From NCBI GenBank assembly GCA_040221175.1, contig JAVJVK010000019.1, positions 372,001 to 436,000 on the forward strand: a DNA stretch of 64,000 nt. The letters are read 5' to 3'. Both the position numbers and the translations under genes were made by a program. The notes under the pieces were generated by a model, which worked only from the letters and a program-made list of their open reading frames with translations, searched no databases and was not told where the DNA came from. Numbering within the stretch: position 1 is the first letter of the stretch; every line of letters starts with the position of its first letter. Source of the stretch: Phycisphaerales bacterium (GTDB lineage: Bacteria > Planctomycetota > Phycisphaerae > Phycisphaerales > UBA1924). Shown here piece by piece: positions 42,372-52,277 of this stretch.

Positions 42372-44840
42372 ATGCTGCAAGTCGATACGGGCGCGCCGCG
42401 CGCCCGGTGTTGGAGCTGGATCGGAGCTGCGATCCTCCTTATGTTTTGCTGCGCCGCGCCGGCGGCGGCACAGGATTGCGAACCGGCCTTCGCTGAGGGC
42501 CTGTTTCTGCCGCCCGGCGTGAGCGGAGACGTCCGGGATGCGGTCGTGTGGGACGACGGACGCGGCCCGGCGTTGTATCTCGCGGGCGAGTTCTTCTCGG
42601 CCGGTGACACGGCTACCACTCTCGTCGCACGCTGGGACGGGCAGACCTGGGAATCATTGACCAGCATCACGGGGAGCCAACTCTCGGGTGAGGAGGTCAA
42701 CGCGCTCGCTGTCTTCGACGACGGAGGCGGCCCGGACCTCTATGCGGGGGGAATCTTCTCGCGGGCCGGCGGACTGACGGCAACGAACATCGCCAAGTGG
42801 GACGGTCGCACGTGGAGAGAAGTCGAGGGTTCGCTGGGACAGGGGATCAACGGACGCGTTGACTGCATGCACGTCCACGCCGATGCCACGGGCACCGCCC
42901 TGTACGTTGGCGGCCAGTTCGATCGGGCCGGAGGCGTTTCGGCGTCCAACATCGCCAGGTGGGACGGCTCGGAGTGGTCCCGCCTGGGGAGCGGTTTCGC
43001 CGCCGGCGTTGATGCGGCTGTGTTCGCGATGGAGACGTTCGACGATGGCTCGGGACCCGACCTCTACGTGGGCGGCGCATTCACGTCGGTGACCGGAATC
43101 GGCTCGGCTCGATACATCGCGCGTTGGGACGGCAGTGCGTGGTCTGCCGTAGGAAGCGGCGCCGATGGCGGCGTTCGGGCGCTCCGCACCATCGTAGCCG
43201 ATGGTCGTCCATACCTGTACATCGGCGGCGCGTTCCAGACCATCGGCGGCGTTTCGGCATCGCTGATCGCGCGATTTGATGGGAACGACTGGAGACCCAT
43301 CGGCGATGGACTCGAAGGCTCCGAAGTCAGCGACATCCTCCCATTCGATGACGGCCGCGGACGCGTCCTATTCGTGGGAGGCTCGCTCGACAAGCCCGGC
43401 TCGCGTGGCGAAGACGTGGGCATACTGGGCTGGGATGGCCAGGCTTGGTCGGCTCCCAATGGCGGCGTTTCGCGTTTCGTTCGAACGCTTACCGAGTTCC
43501 AGGGCCGACTCGTGGTCGCGGGACGCTTCGAGTGGACGATTGACGGCGGTTCCATGAACCACGTGGCAACCTGGGGAGCGGACGGGTGGCAATCGCTGGG
43601 CAATGGGTTTGACCCCGGGACCGTACAGGCATTCGAGACCTTCGATTCGGGCGAAGGCCCGGAACTCTTCGTAGGTGGCCACTTCGCGTCGGTGGCTGGG
43701 CGCCCGGCGGGCGCCATCGCCCGATGGAACGGCTCCCGATGGCTTCCCTCCCCACCGGCGCTGCGTTCACCGGGACAAACGCGGGTGCTGGACATGCTTT
43801 CGTTCGATGATGGCTCGGGCCCGGCGTTGTACGTGAGCGGAGATTTCACGCGAGCAGGCAACCATGCCCAAGCGATGAACATTGCTCGCTGGGACGGTCG
43901 GCGATGGAGCGTGGTTGGCGATGGCTTCAACGGCATCGTCGATGCGCTGCTCATCCATGACGACGGCAACGGCCCGCGCCTGTATGCAGGAGGGCGTTTC
44001 ACGGCGTCGGGCAATAACACGATGCTGCATGTTGCCCGTTGGACGGGTGACCAGTGGGAAGCGGTCCGCGCCCAAGGGGACGAAGGCATCAACGGCGAGG
44101 TCTACACCATGGCCTCCTGGAACGGCGACCTATACGTCGGCGGGCGTTTCTCCGCCGCGGGGAGCGTCGCCGCATCGAACATCGCCCGCTGGGACGGAAT
44201 TCGTTGGACGGCCGTGGACTCCGGCGTGAATGGGCCGGTCAACGCGCTGGCCATCTTCGACGATGGCGGTTCGGAAGCGTTGTTTGCCGCTGGCGAATTC
44301 ACCGACGCCGGACCTCTGCAGGCCGAAGGTATTGCCCGCTGGGACGGCGCGGTGTGGACCGATCTGGATGGCGGTCTCGACGGCGAGGGCAACACGCTGC
44401 TCGTTCACGACGACGGCACCGGGCCGGCTCTGTACGTTGGCGGGCCGTTCTCGGGCGTCGGACCCGTGGATGATCGCATCCAAGCCGGAGGGCTTGCGGC
44501 CTGGTCCGATGCTGGATGGCGTGGCGTGACCGACTTCGTCAGCGGCGAGATCCTGACGCTGGCCAATCATCGGGATGACGACGGGCAGGCCTTGTGGGTG
44601 GGCGGACGGTTCGGACGGATCGACGGCGTCGTCTCGGCTCGCATCGCGAGGCGTTCGGTGTGCCCTGATCCATGTCCGGCTGACTTCGATGAAGACGGCT
44701 CGCTGACGGTGTTTGATTTCCTGGCGTTCCAGAGTGCGTTCGCCCTGGGTGAACCGGCCGCGGATCTGGACCTGGATGGTCAACTGACCTTGTTCGACTT
44801 CCTCACTTTCCAGAGCACGTTCGCTCGCGGTTGCTCGTAG
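42372..44840 (+). CDS. Secreted repeat protein 1 with dockerin-like tail
   Basis: An 822-residue exported protein, first of four tandem paralogues. After a signal sequence (about 1-33, ending AAPAAAQ) and the conserved DCEP, about 14-16 units of ~45 residues fill the body. Each unit follows the pattern VFDDGxGPxLYVGGxFxxAGGVxAxNIARWDGxxWxxLGxGxxG, which resembles blades of a beta-propeller or the Rax2/cortical-marker type repeat. The tail (about 770-822) has DFDEDGSLTVFDFLAFQ and DLDLDGQLTLFDFLTFQ, ending RGCS. The start is the ATG at 42372 with AGGGAGG upstream; an earlier ATG at 42330 is less likely. Function unknown; adhesion or surface display inferred. Confidence 0.85.
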   Translation: MLQVDTGAPRARCWSWIGAAILLMFCCAAPAAAQDCEPAFAEGLFLPPGVSGDVRDAVVWDDGRGPALYLAGEFFSAGDTATTLVARWDGQTWESLTSITGSQLSGEEVNALAVFDDGGGPDLYAGGIFSRAGGLTATNIAKWDGRTWREVEGSLGQGINGRVDCMHVHADATGTALYVGGQFDRAGGVSASNIARWDGSEWSRLGSGFAAGVDAAVFAMETFDDGSGPDLYVGGAFTSVTGIGSARYIARWDGSAWSAVGSGADGGVRALRTIVADGRPYLYIGGAFQTIGGVSASLIARFDGNDWRPIGDGLEGSEVSDILPFDDGRGRVLFVGGSLDKPGSRGEDVGILGWDGQAWSAPNGGVSRFVRTLTEFQGRLVVAGRFEWTIDGGSMNHVATWGADGWQSLGNGFDPGTVQAFETFDSGEGPELFVGGHFASVAGRPAGAIARWNGSRWLPSPPALRSPGQTRVLDMLSFDDGSGPALYVSGDFTRAGNHAQAMNIARWDGRRWSVVGDGFNGIVDALLIHDDGNGPRLYAGGRFTASGNNTMLHVARWTGDQWEAVRAQGDEGINGEVYTMASWNGDLYVGGRFSAAGSVAASNIARWDGIRWTAVDSGVNGPVNALAIFDDGGSEALFAAGEFTDAGPLQAEGIARWDGAVWTDLDGGLDGEGNTLLVHDDGTGPALYVGGPFSGVGPVDDRIQAGGLAAWSDAGWRGVTDFVSGEILTLANHRDDDGQALWVGGRFGRIDGVVSARIARRSVCPDPCPADFDEDGSLTVFDFLAFQSAFALGEPAADLDLDGQLTLFDFLTFQSTFARGCS

Positions 44841-44865
44841 ACGCTTGGGCAGGAGCAAAGGACAC

Positions 44866-47409
44866 ATGATGGTGCGACAAATGATCACACGCACAACGAA
44901 TCACGTCGCCGCGAGCTTGGTCGCGGCAGCGGCCTTGATCGGCTCTACGCCCGCCAACGGCCAGGACTGCGAGCCAGGTTGGGTTGCGTCGGTCTTCTGC
45001 CAGCCCGGGACGGACGACCGCATCAACACGACTACCAGTGGCGTCGTCGGCGACGGGGGAAACCTCTTGTACATCGGCGGCCGGTTCGATTCGGCAGGCT
45101 GTACGGATGCACAATCCCTTGCCGCGTGGGACGGGGGCGCGTGGGCGGAAGTCGGTGGCGGCGTTTCCGGCGAGGTCAACGCCATGGTCATCTTCGACGA
45201 TGGCAGCGGACCGGCGTTGTACATCGGCGGCGGCTTCACGGCTGCCGGCGGCGTGGCCGCTCGGAACATCGCCCGGTGGGACGGCACGCAATGGTCCGCC
45301 CTGGGGGGCGGCATCGATGGACGGGTGACCGAACTGGCGGTGTTCGATGATGGCGGTGGACCGCGCCTGTATGCCGCCGGTAGCTTTGACACGATCGATG
45401 GCCAGCGTGTGAACAACATCGCCCGCTGGAATGGCGCCCAATGGGAACCCGTGGGCACTGGCGTCTACAGCACGACCGGGCCATCCCGAGTGGGCGCCCT
45501 GCACGTGTTCGACGATGGAAGCGGACCTGCTCTCTATGTCGGTGGCAGCTTCTCGACCGCCGGAGGCCGTTCGGCCCGCAGCATCGCGCGATGGAACGGA
45601 TTCGAGTGGGCGCCCCTTGGCTTTGGCACGAGCGGAGACGTTGAAGCACTCGAAGTCTTCGACGATGGCACCGGTCCGGCGCTGTACGCCGGTGGTGAGT
45701 TCCAGGTCATGTCCGGCGTGCTCGTCGAGAACATCGCGCGGTGGGACGGTGCTGGCTGGTCTCCTTTCGGCTCGGGCATGGAGTTCGGAATCTACGGCGA
45801 GGTCTATTCGCTCCAGGCTTATGAGGAAGCGGGCACGCCCACGCTCGCCGTGGGTGGCAACTTCATCCGCGCCGGCGGCGAACCTGCGGCCAACGTCGCT
45901 CGCTGGACCGCCTTCGGCTGGACTTCGATGGGCAGCGGGCTGGATCGGACCCCCGGCCCGGCCATCGTGGAAGACATGATCGTCCACGACGATGGCGCGG
46001 GCGCCGACCTGTTCGTCGTTGGCACCTGCGACCGCGCGGGCGGCCAGGTCGTTCGGAATATTGCCAGGTGGAACGGCAGCGCATGGGGCTCGGAGAAAGT
46101 CCTGCAAACTTCGCTGGATGACGCCGTCGCAGCCTTCACAGTCTTCGATGAGGGCAATGGGCCAAGGTTGTTCGCCGGCGGCGACTTCGAAATCGGCGGC
46201 GCCGAGCCGTCCCGCGGAGTCGCACGCTGGGATGGTCGCGTGTGGACCAGCGTGAAGGAGGAAAACGTCGAAGGCGTGGAGGGCATCGTCCGCGCTGTCA
46301 CCGTCTTCGATGACGGCGACGGGCCGGCGCTCTACGTCGGTGGCGTCTTCTCCAGGGCCGGCGAACGCGAGGCAATGAACGTCGCGCGATGGACCGGTGC
46401 GCAGTGGGAACCGGTGGGCGAGGGACTCAATGGTCCCGTCCTGGCGCTGGCGGTTTATGACGATGGGACCGGCCCCGCGTTGTATGCGGGCGGCGACTTT
46501 GATCGGTCGATTCAGGACCCGCTCAACCACATCGCTCGCTGGGACGGTTCTGAGTGGCGACCCGTGGAAGTCGACGGTGTCGCAGGCATGAACGACTTCG
46601 TGTCGGACATGATCGTGTACGACGATGGCCGCGGGCCCGGCCTGTTCGTCACCGGCAGCTTCAACACGGCTGGCGAGATCGATGCCAACCGCATCGTGCG
46701 CTGGGATGGCTCCGCATGGACGCTCCTTGAAGGACCGATGGGCCAGGGCCTCGATCGCTCGGGCTCAGGCGGACTCGACGGCTACGCGCTCGAGGTGTAC
46801 GACGACGGAAGAGGCGACGCACTCTACGTGGGCGGCGAGTTCGACTTGGCCGGGGGGCGCGTGGTCAACCGCGTGGCGCGATGGGACGGCGCCGACTGGG
46901 AGCCCTTGGCCAGCCCGCTGGGCACGGGCGTGGGTTCGGGAAGCGTCAACGCGTTGCTGTCTTTCAACGACGGCTCGGGGCCGAAGCTCTACGTAGGCGG
47001 CCTTTTCCAGTCAGCCGGCGGCGTTACGGCCGGCAATATCGCGCGGTGGGACGGCGGCCGCTGGGAAGCCATGCCAACGGCCGCGGGCTCGGGCCTGGGG
47101 ACCCATACGGGCAGCGACGTGTGGGCGTTGGAGGCGTTTGACGCCGGCCAGGGCGAGCGGCTGATCGCTGGCGGCCGCTTTACGCGGTCTTCGGGGTCCC
47201 CGACCGACTACACGGCGGTCTGGAAGGGTTGCCCGAAGGCGTGCGCCGTCGACTTCGACGGTGACGGCGAACTCACGTTGTTCGATTTCCTCGAGTTCTC
47301 CAATGCGTTCCACATGGGCGAGCCACGCGCGGACTTCGATGGCGATGGCCTGTTCACCCTGTTCGACTTCCTCCTGTTTTCCAACGACTTCGATGCGGGG
47401 TGCCCGTGA
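44866..47409 (+). CDS. Secreted repeat protein 2 with dockerin-like tail
   Basis: An 847-residue paralogue of the preceding gene, 25 bp downstream. The signal peptide is about residues 1-33 (ending TPANGQ) and is followed by DCEPGW. The body has the same ~45-residue units, for example FDDGSGPALYIGGGFTAAGG and ARNIARWDGTQWSALGGG, slightly more numerous and with a longer block (about 290-400) where spacing varies. The tail reads DFDGDGELTLFDFLEFS then DFDGDGLFTLFDFLLFS, ending DAGCP; here FSN replaces the usual FQ. AGGAG upstream of 44866 supports the ATG. It overlaps nothing but ends only 12 bp before the next start, consistent with one operon. Confidence 0.85.
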   Translation: MMVRQMITRTTNHVAASLVAAAALIGSTPANGQDCEPGWVASVFCQPGTDDRINTTTSGVVGDGGNLLYIGGRFDSAGCTDAQSLAAWDGGAWAEVGGGVSGEVNAMVIFDDGSGPALYIGGGFTAAGGVAARNIARWDGTQWSALGGGIDGRVTELAVFDDGGGPRLYAAGSFDTIDGQRVNNIARWNGAQWEPVGTGVYSTTGPSRVGALHVFDDGSGPALYVGGSFSTAGGRSARSIARWNGFEWAPLGFGTSGDVEALEVFDDGTGPALYAGGEFQVMSGVLVENIARWDGAGWSPFGSGMEFGIYGEVYSLQAYEEAGTPTLAVGGNFIRAGGEPAANVARWTAFGWTSMGSGLDRTPGPAIVEDMIVHDDGAGADLFVVGTCDRAGGQVVRNIARWNGSAWGSEKVLQTSLDDAVAAFTVFDEGNGPRLFAGGDFEIGGAEPSRGVARWDGRVWTSVKEENVEGVEGIVRAVTVFDDGDGPALYVGGVFSRAGEREAMNVARWTGAQWEPVGEGLNGPVLALAVYDDGTGPALYAGGDFDRSIQDPLNHIARWDGSEWRPVEVDGVAGMNDFVSDMIVYDDGRGPGLFVTGSFNTAGEIDANRIVRWDGSAWTLLEGPMGQGLDRSGSGGLDGYALEVYDDGRGDALYVGGEFDLAGGRVVNRVARWDGADWEPLASPLGTGVGSGSVNALLSFNDGSGPKLYVGGLFQSAGGVTAGNIARWDGGRWEAMPTAAGSGLGTHTGSDVWALEAFDAGQGERLIAGGRFTRSSGSPTDYTAVWKGCPKACAVDFDGDGELTLFDFLEFSNAFHMGEPRADFDGDGLFTLFDFLLFSNDFDAGCP

Positions 47410-47420
47410 TGGAGTTTCAC

Positions 47421-49835
47421 ATGAGCATTCGACGAGGCATGCACCTGCGCTTGGCGACCTTCGTGGTCGCACTGACCGCCCTGCTTTCGTTCGCCAACTC
47501 GGCTCGGGCTCAGGACTGCGAACGCTCGTGGACGTACGCGGACTTTCCAATCTCTGGCCTGAACGGCAGCGTGTTTGACATGGTCGTCTGGGATGACGGG
47601 GCCGGGCCGGCACTCTTCGTGGGCGGTCGCTTCCGCCTGCCCGACGAGACCACTTTTCGCGGCATCGCGCGCTGGGATGGACAGACCTGGTCCACGCTGG
47701 CGGGCGGTGGCGTCGGCGGCGAGGTCTACGACCTGGAGGTCTGGAACGACGGTTCCGGATCTCGCCTGATCGTCGCCGGTGAGTTTCGCAGCGCCGGGCC
47801 GATCCCCGCAGCGAACATCGCCAGTTGGGACGGCACGACCTGGTCGCGCTTCGGCGACGGACTGGATAGCCGGGTCGAGTGCGTGGCCACGTTCGATGAC
47901 GGCAACGGCCCCGCCCTGTACGCCGGTGGGCGCTTTACCGGGTCGGGCGGCTTGCCCGTGGACGGCATCGCGCGATGGGACGGCGTCAACTGGACGAATC
48001 TGGGCGAGGGCCTCGGTGGCGGCAGCGCGACGGACCTGGCCGTCTACGACGACGGCAACGGCCCACACCTGTACGTTGCCGGCGGATTCGACACGGCCGG
48101 ACCGATTGCCGCCGAGTCAATCGCGCGATGGGACGGACTGGCGTGGTCTGCCGTGGGGCTTGGCGTCGCTGGCGAGGTCAACGCCCTGGAGGTCTATGAC
48201 GACGGCAACGGTCCCATCCTCTTCGCCGGGGGCCGCTTTTCACAGGCCGGCGGCGTCACCGCATCCAACATCGCCGGCTGGGACGGCGTGCAATGGTCCG
48301 CGTTGGGACCGGGCCTGGACGATGCCGTGCACGCCCTGCACGTGCACGATGAAGGAACCGGCCCCCGGCTGTTCGTCGGCGGCGACTTTCTGCAGTCCGG
48401 TGGCGCGCGCACGACGCGTGTGGCCATCTGGAACGGCCGCTTCTGGCTGTCCGCCGCAACCGGCACGGACGAGCGCGTGTACACACTGGCAAGCTACGTC
48501 CACGACGGACGCCCGGCGCTGTACTGCGGGGGCATATTCGGACGCGCCGGCGAGACGAGCGCTCAGCGAATCGCTCGCTGGCAGGAAGGCCGCTGGTCTT
48601 CGCTCAACGAAGGCCTGTCCGGCGACGCCATCATCTTCGACCTGCTCTCGTTCCGCGACGCCCAGGGCCCCTTGCTGATCGCCGCGGGTGACTTCGAGTA
48701 TGCCGGCAGCGTTCAAGCCGGTAATCTCGCGGGCCTGCGTAACGGCGCCTGGGTCGCGCTGGGCAGCGGCTTCGATGGCCCGGTCTACGCGATGCTCGAA
48801 CACCATACCGGCTCGGGCGTGGGCCTTGTGGCCGCCGGATCGTTCACGACCGCCGACGGCCAGCCGGCCGCGAACATCGCCAGGTGGGACGGCAGCCAGT
48901 GGTTGCCGATGGGCGACGGACTGAACGGAATCGTGCGCGCACTGACGCTCTTCGATGACGGCGCGGGCGAAGCGCTCTATGCCGCGGGTGAGTTCACCCA
49001 GTCGGGCGCCGAACCGGTTTCGCGAATCGCTCGATGGGATGGCGTGCGCTGGCTCTCGGTCGGCGGTGGCGCGAACGGCAGCATCAATGCCCTCGCCGTG
49101 TTCGACGATGGAACGTCATCCGCCCTCTATGCCGGCGGCGAGTTTACGTTCATCGGCGATGCCGACGTTCGCAACATCGCTCGCTGGGACGGCGCCGCGT
49201 GGTCTCGCCTGGGCTCGGGCATCGACGGCGAGGTTGCTGCGATGGAGACGTTCAACGACGGCGATGGCTTCGCGCTGTTTGTCGGCGGCAACTTCCAACA
49301 GGCCGGCTCCCTCCTGGCGCTGAACGTCGCCCGGTGGAGTGGCCGGTCGTGGACCCCCCTGGGCACGGGCGTACGCGAAGGCGGCGCCTCGCCGGTTCGT
49401 GACCTGCTCGCATGGGACAACGGCACGCGTCCCGCCCTGGTCGTCGCTGGAGACTTTACCGAGCCCGGCGCGTTCCAACGCGAACGCATCGCCTATTGGT
49501 ACCCATTCTCGTACGAGTTGTTCCCAGCCGGCCCCAACGACATCATCCATACGCTGGTCTTGCATGACGATGGTGGCGGCGTTGCGCTCTATGCGGGCGG
49601 CGCCTTCAATCAGATCGGAGACCGCCCCTCGATGGCCCTCGGCCGCTTCGGCTGCGAGCCCCAGCCCTGCATTGCGGATTTCGATGGCGATGGTTCGCTC
49701 ACGCTGTTCGATTTCCTCGCGTTCCAGAGCGCGTTCGATCTCGGCGATTCGCGGGCCGACGTCGATGGCGATGGAAGCCTGACCCTGTTCGACTTCCTCG
49801 AGTTCCAGACCGCGTTCGCAATCGGCTGCCCCTGA
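47421..49835 (+). CDS. Secreted repeat protein 3 with dockerin-like tail
   Basis: An 804-residue paralogue. Signal peptide about 1-30 (ending ANSARAQ), then DCERSW instead of DCEP. The repeat units follow with the usual YDDGNGPxLYVAGGFDTAGP and AESIARWDGLAWSAVGLG patterns. The tail has DFDGDGSLTLFDFLAFQ and DVDGDGSLTLFDFLEFQ, ending AIGCP. GGAG at 8 bases before 47421 selects this ATG; another ATG at 47409 overlaps the stop of gene 2 and is a possible alternative. The body shows several WYPFSY and similar exceptions in the unit near the end, indicating repeat decay. It is 27 bp upstream of gene 4. Confidence 0.85.
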   Translation: MSIRRGMHLRLATFVVALTALLSFANSARAQDCERSWTYADFPISGLNGSVFDMVVWDDGAGPALFVGGRFRLPDETTFRGIARWDGQTWSTLAGGGVGGEVYDLEVWNDGSGSRLIVAGEFRSAGPIPAANIASWDGTTWSRFGDGLDSRVECVATFDDGNGPALYAGGRFTGSGGLPVDGIARWDGVNWTNLGEGLGGGSATDLAVYDDGNGPHLYVAGGFDTAGPIAAESIARWDGLAWSAVGLGVAGEVNALEVYDDGNGPILFAGGRFSQAGGVTASNIAGWDGVQWSALGPGLDDAVHALHVHDEGTGPRLFVGGDFLQSGGARTTRVAIWNGRFWLSAATGTDERVYTLASYVHDGRPALYCGGIFGRAGETSAQRIARWQEGRWSSLNEGLSGDAIIFDLLSFRDAQGPLLIAAGDFEYAGSVQAGNLAGLRNGAWVALGSGFDGPVYAMLEHHTGSGVGLVAAGSFTTADGQPAANIARWDGSQWLPMGDGLNGIVRALTLFDDGAGEALYAAGEFTQSGAEPVSRIARWDGVRWLSVGGGANGSINALAVFDDGTSSALYAGGEFTFIGDADVRNIARWDGAAWSRLGSGIDGEVAAMETFNDGDGFALFVGGNFQQAGSLLALNVARWSGRSWTPLGTGVREGGASPVRDLLAWDNGTRPALVVAGDFTEPGAFQRERIAYWYPFSYELFPAGPNDIIHTLVLHDDGGGVALYAGGAFNQIGDRPSMALGRFGCEPQPCIADFDGDGSLTLFDFLAFQSAFDLGDSRADVDGDGSLTLFDFLEFQTAFAIGCP

Positions 49836-49862
49836 ACCCGCCTTCGCGCAGGAGCCTTTCAG

Positions 49863-52277
49863 ATGCCCATTTCTCAGACGATTGCCGTGCTGGCCACGGC
49901 GCTGGCAACATGCCTGGCAACGACGACCCACGCCCAGGATTGCGAGCCGGCCTGGGCCTCGGACCTGTTCAGCATTCCCTACGTTGACGGCGAGGTGCTC
50001 AGCGGCGCGACGTTCGACGACGGTGCCGGGCCACGGTTCTTCGTCTCGGGATACTTCACCCAGATGGGCGTCCAGCCGATCAGGCGCCTTGCGATTTGGG
50101 ATGGCCGGACGTGGTCGGCGCTCGGCCAGGGTGAGCCCGACGGCGCCATGACCATGCTGTCGTTCGATGACGGCGCCGGTCCGGCCCTGTACTACGGCGC
50201 TTCGGTCGGGCCGATCGACGGCCTGCCGACGAACAGCATCGCCAAGTGGGACGGCACGCAGTGGTCGCGGCTGGGCAACGGCCTGGACGGCAGAGTCAAG
50301 GCCATGGCGGCCTTCGACGACGGCTCGGGCCCGGCGCTTTTCGTAGCCGGTGAGTTCCTGATCGCAGGCGGTGAACTGGTCAATCGCATCGCTAAGTGGG
50401 ACGGTTCTCGCTGGAGTCCGCTTGGCGAGGGCCTCAGCGGTCGCGCCAACGCACTTGCGGTGCACGACGACGGCAGCGGTCCTTCGCTCTACGTCGGTGG
50501 TCGTTTCGTGACCGCTGGCGATGAAATCGTCAACAACATCGCCCGCTGGGATGGCGCCGCGTGGGACTACCTCGACTTCGGCGTAAACGAAGAGGTCCAC
50601 GCCCTGGCCACCTACGACGATGGCTCCGGACCAGCGCTCTACGTCGGCGGTGGCTTTACGCAGGCAAGCGGAACGCCCGCCGTGGGCATCGCCCGATGGG
50701 ACGGCGCGGCATGGTCGCCGGTCGGCGGCGGGCTGGACGGCGGCGTCGCGACGTTCCAGGTCGTGACCGGGGGCGACGCGCCGGGCCTGTACATGGGCGG
50801 AAACTTCCGCGCCGCCAATGGCGAGATCGGCTTCGACTTCGTTGCTCGCTGGGTAGGCGCATGGCAGCGCGTCGGCGCCGGCTTCCAGAACACGGTGGCG
50901 ACCCTGGCGACCTACTACGGGCCCGATGGACCGCACCTGCACGCCATGGGCTCTTTCAGCCGAAGCGGCGAGGGCTTCCTCCCCGGCTTTGCGCAGTTCA
51001 ACGGGGAAGACTGGGCCGCGCCGTTCACCGGCTTGCAGGCCACGCCCCTGGCCATGGCGGTCCACGACGACGGCAGCGGCCCCAGCCTGTACGCGGGCGG
51101 CGAGTTCCGCGGCGCCGGACGATCGGCGGCCATCCGCATCGCAGCGTGGGACGGCGATCGCTGGCGCAAACTGGGCTCGGGCATGGACCGGTCGGTCCTG
51201 GCGCTTGCGTCGCACGATGACGGCGATGGACCGATGCTGATCGCTGCCGGCGACTTCACTTTCGCCGGCGGTCTGCCGGTGGGCTACGTCGCAGCGTGGG
51301 ACGGCCAGCAATGGCTCAGCATGGGCGATGGCTTTTCGCACGGCGCCCACGCACTGCACGTCCACGCCGACGGGCAGCTCTACGCCGGCGGTGGCTTCTT
51401 GCAGAGCGGGTCGCGCACGCTCAACAGGATTGCCCGATGGGACGGCGACGAGTGGGTCGCACTCGAAACAGCAACGAGCACCGGCCTGAGCGGCGGCGTC
51501 CACGCCCTGGCGACCTACGACGATGGCGATGGGCCGGCGCTCTACGCGGGCGGGCAGTTCGCCGGTGCGGGCGAAGTCGTCGCCACGAACATTATCCGGT
51601 GGGACGGCTCGGCATGGCAGTCCCTCGGCCCCGCCGGCACCCAGGGGGTCAACGGCCTGATCTCGGACATGGCGGTCTTTGACGACGGCAGCGGACCGGC
51701 GCTCTACGTTGCCGGCAGCTTCACCCAGGCCGGCGGCGTCGCCGTGTCCAACATCGCGCGCTGGGACGGCGCCGCATGGTCGGCCGTCCAGGACGCCTCG
51801 GGCAACGGGCCCGACGAGCCCATCGTCGCCCTCGAGGTCTACGACGATGGCGACGGCCCGCAGCTCTACATCACCGGCCGGTTCCAGGCCATCGGCTCGC
51901 TGCCCGCCGGCCGGCTGGCCCGCTGGAACGGCTCTCAATGGTCTGGCGTGGATGGCGGCATCGGCACGGGCCGGCGCGAGCGCGGCTGGGCGATGGCGAC
52001 CTACGACGACGGCGCCGGTGAGGCGCTCTTCGTCGCGGGCACCTTCGACACCGTGGGCGATCGCATCGAGTCGGCCTACCTGGGCAAGTGGCAGGGCTGC
52101 CCGCCAGTTCCGTGCGTGGCCGACTTCGACGGCGATGGCGCACTGACGCTCTTTGACTTCCTCGCCTTCCAGAGCGCCTTCGCGCTGGGCGAGCCGTCAG
52201 CGGACCTGGACGGCGACGGCGCTTTGACGCTCTTTGACTTCCTGGAGTTCCAGACCCTCTTTGCGGTGGGCTGCTGA
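49863..52277 (+). CDS. Secreted repeat protein 4 with dockerin-like tail
   Basis: An 804-residue paralogue and the last of the array. Signal peptide about 1-24 (ending TTTHAQ), then DCEPAW. Units are of the same type, such as FDDGSGPALFVAGEFLIAGG and VNRIAKWDGSRWSPLGEG. One atypical block (about 300-345) has WVGAWQRVGAG, lacking the RWDG anchor. The tail has DFDGDGALTLFDFLAFQ and DLDGDGALTLFDFLEFQ, ending AVGC. GCAGGAG about 8 bases upstream supports the start. Its stop is immediately followed by the convergent sialidase stop, with no base between. The four genes plus the strict shared grammar indicate tandem duplication followed by divergence. Confidence 0.86.
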   Translation: MPISQTIAVLATALATCLATTTHAQDCEPAWASDLFSIPYVDGEVLSGATFDDGAGPRFFVSGYFTQMGVQPIRRLAIWDGRTWSALGQGEPDGAMTMLSFDDGAGPALYYGASVGPIDGLPTNSIAKWDGTQWSRLGNGLDGRVKAMAAFDDGSGPALFVAGEFLIAGGELVNRIAKWDGSRWSPLGEGLSGRANALAVHDDGSGPSLYVGGRFVTAGDEIVNNIARWDGAAWDYLDFGVNEEVHALATYDDGSGPALYVGGGFTQASGTPAVGIARWDGAAWSPVGGGLDGGVATFQVVTGGDAPGLYMGGNFRAANGEIGFDFVARWVGAWQRVGAGFQNTVATLATYYGPDGPHLHAMGSFSRSGEGFLPGFAQFNGEDWAAPFTGLQATPLAMAVHDDGSGPSLYAGGEFRGAGRSAAIRIAAWDGDRWRKLGSGMDRSVLALASHDDGDGPMLIAAGDFTFAGGLPVGYVAAWDGQQWLSMGDGFSHGAHALHVHADGQLYAGGGFLQSGSRTLNRIARWDGDEWVALETATSTGLSGGVHALATYDDGDGPALYAGGQFAGAGEVVATNIIRWDGSAWQSLGPAGTQGVNGLISDMAVFDDGSGPALYVAGSFTQAGGVAVSNIARWDGAAWSAVQDASGNGPDEPIVALEVYDDGDGPQLYITGRFQAIGSLPAGRLARWNGSQWSGVDGGIGTGRRERGWAMATYDDGAGEALFVAGTFDTVGDRIESAYLGKWQGCPPVPCVADFDGDGALTLFDFLAFQSAFALGEPSADLDGDGALTLFDFLEFQTLFAVGC

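Noticed and set aside
49116-51938. 940-codon open frame on the minus strand opposite repeat proteins 3 and 4
   Set aside because: Its repeats mirror the plus-strand repeat units; the plus strand has signal peptides, ribosome sites and conserved tails.
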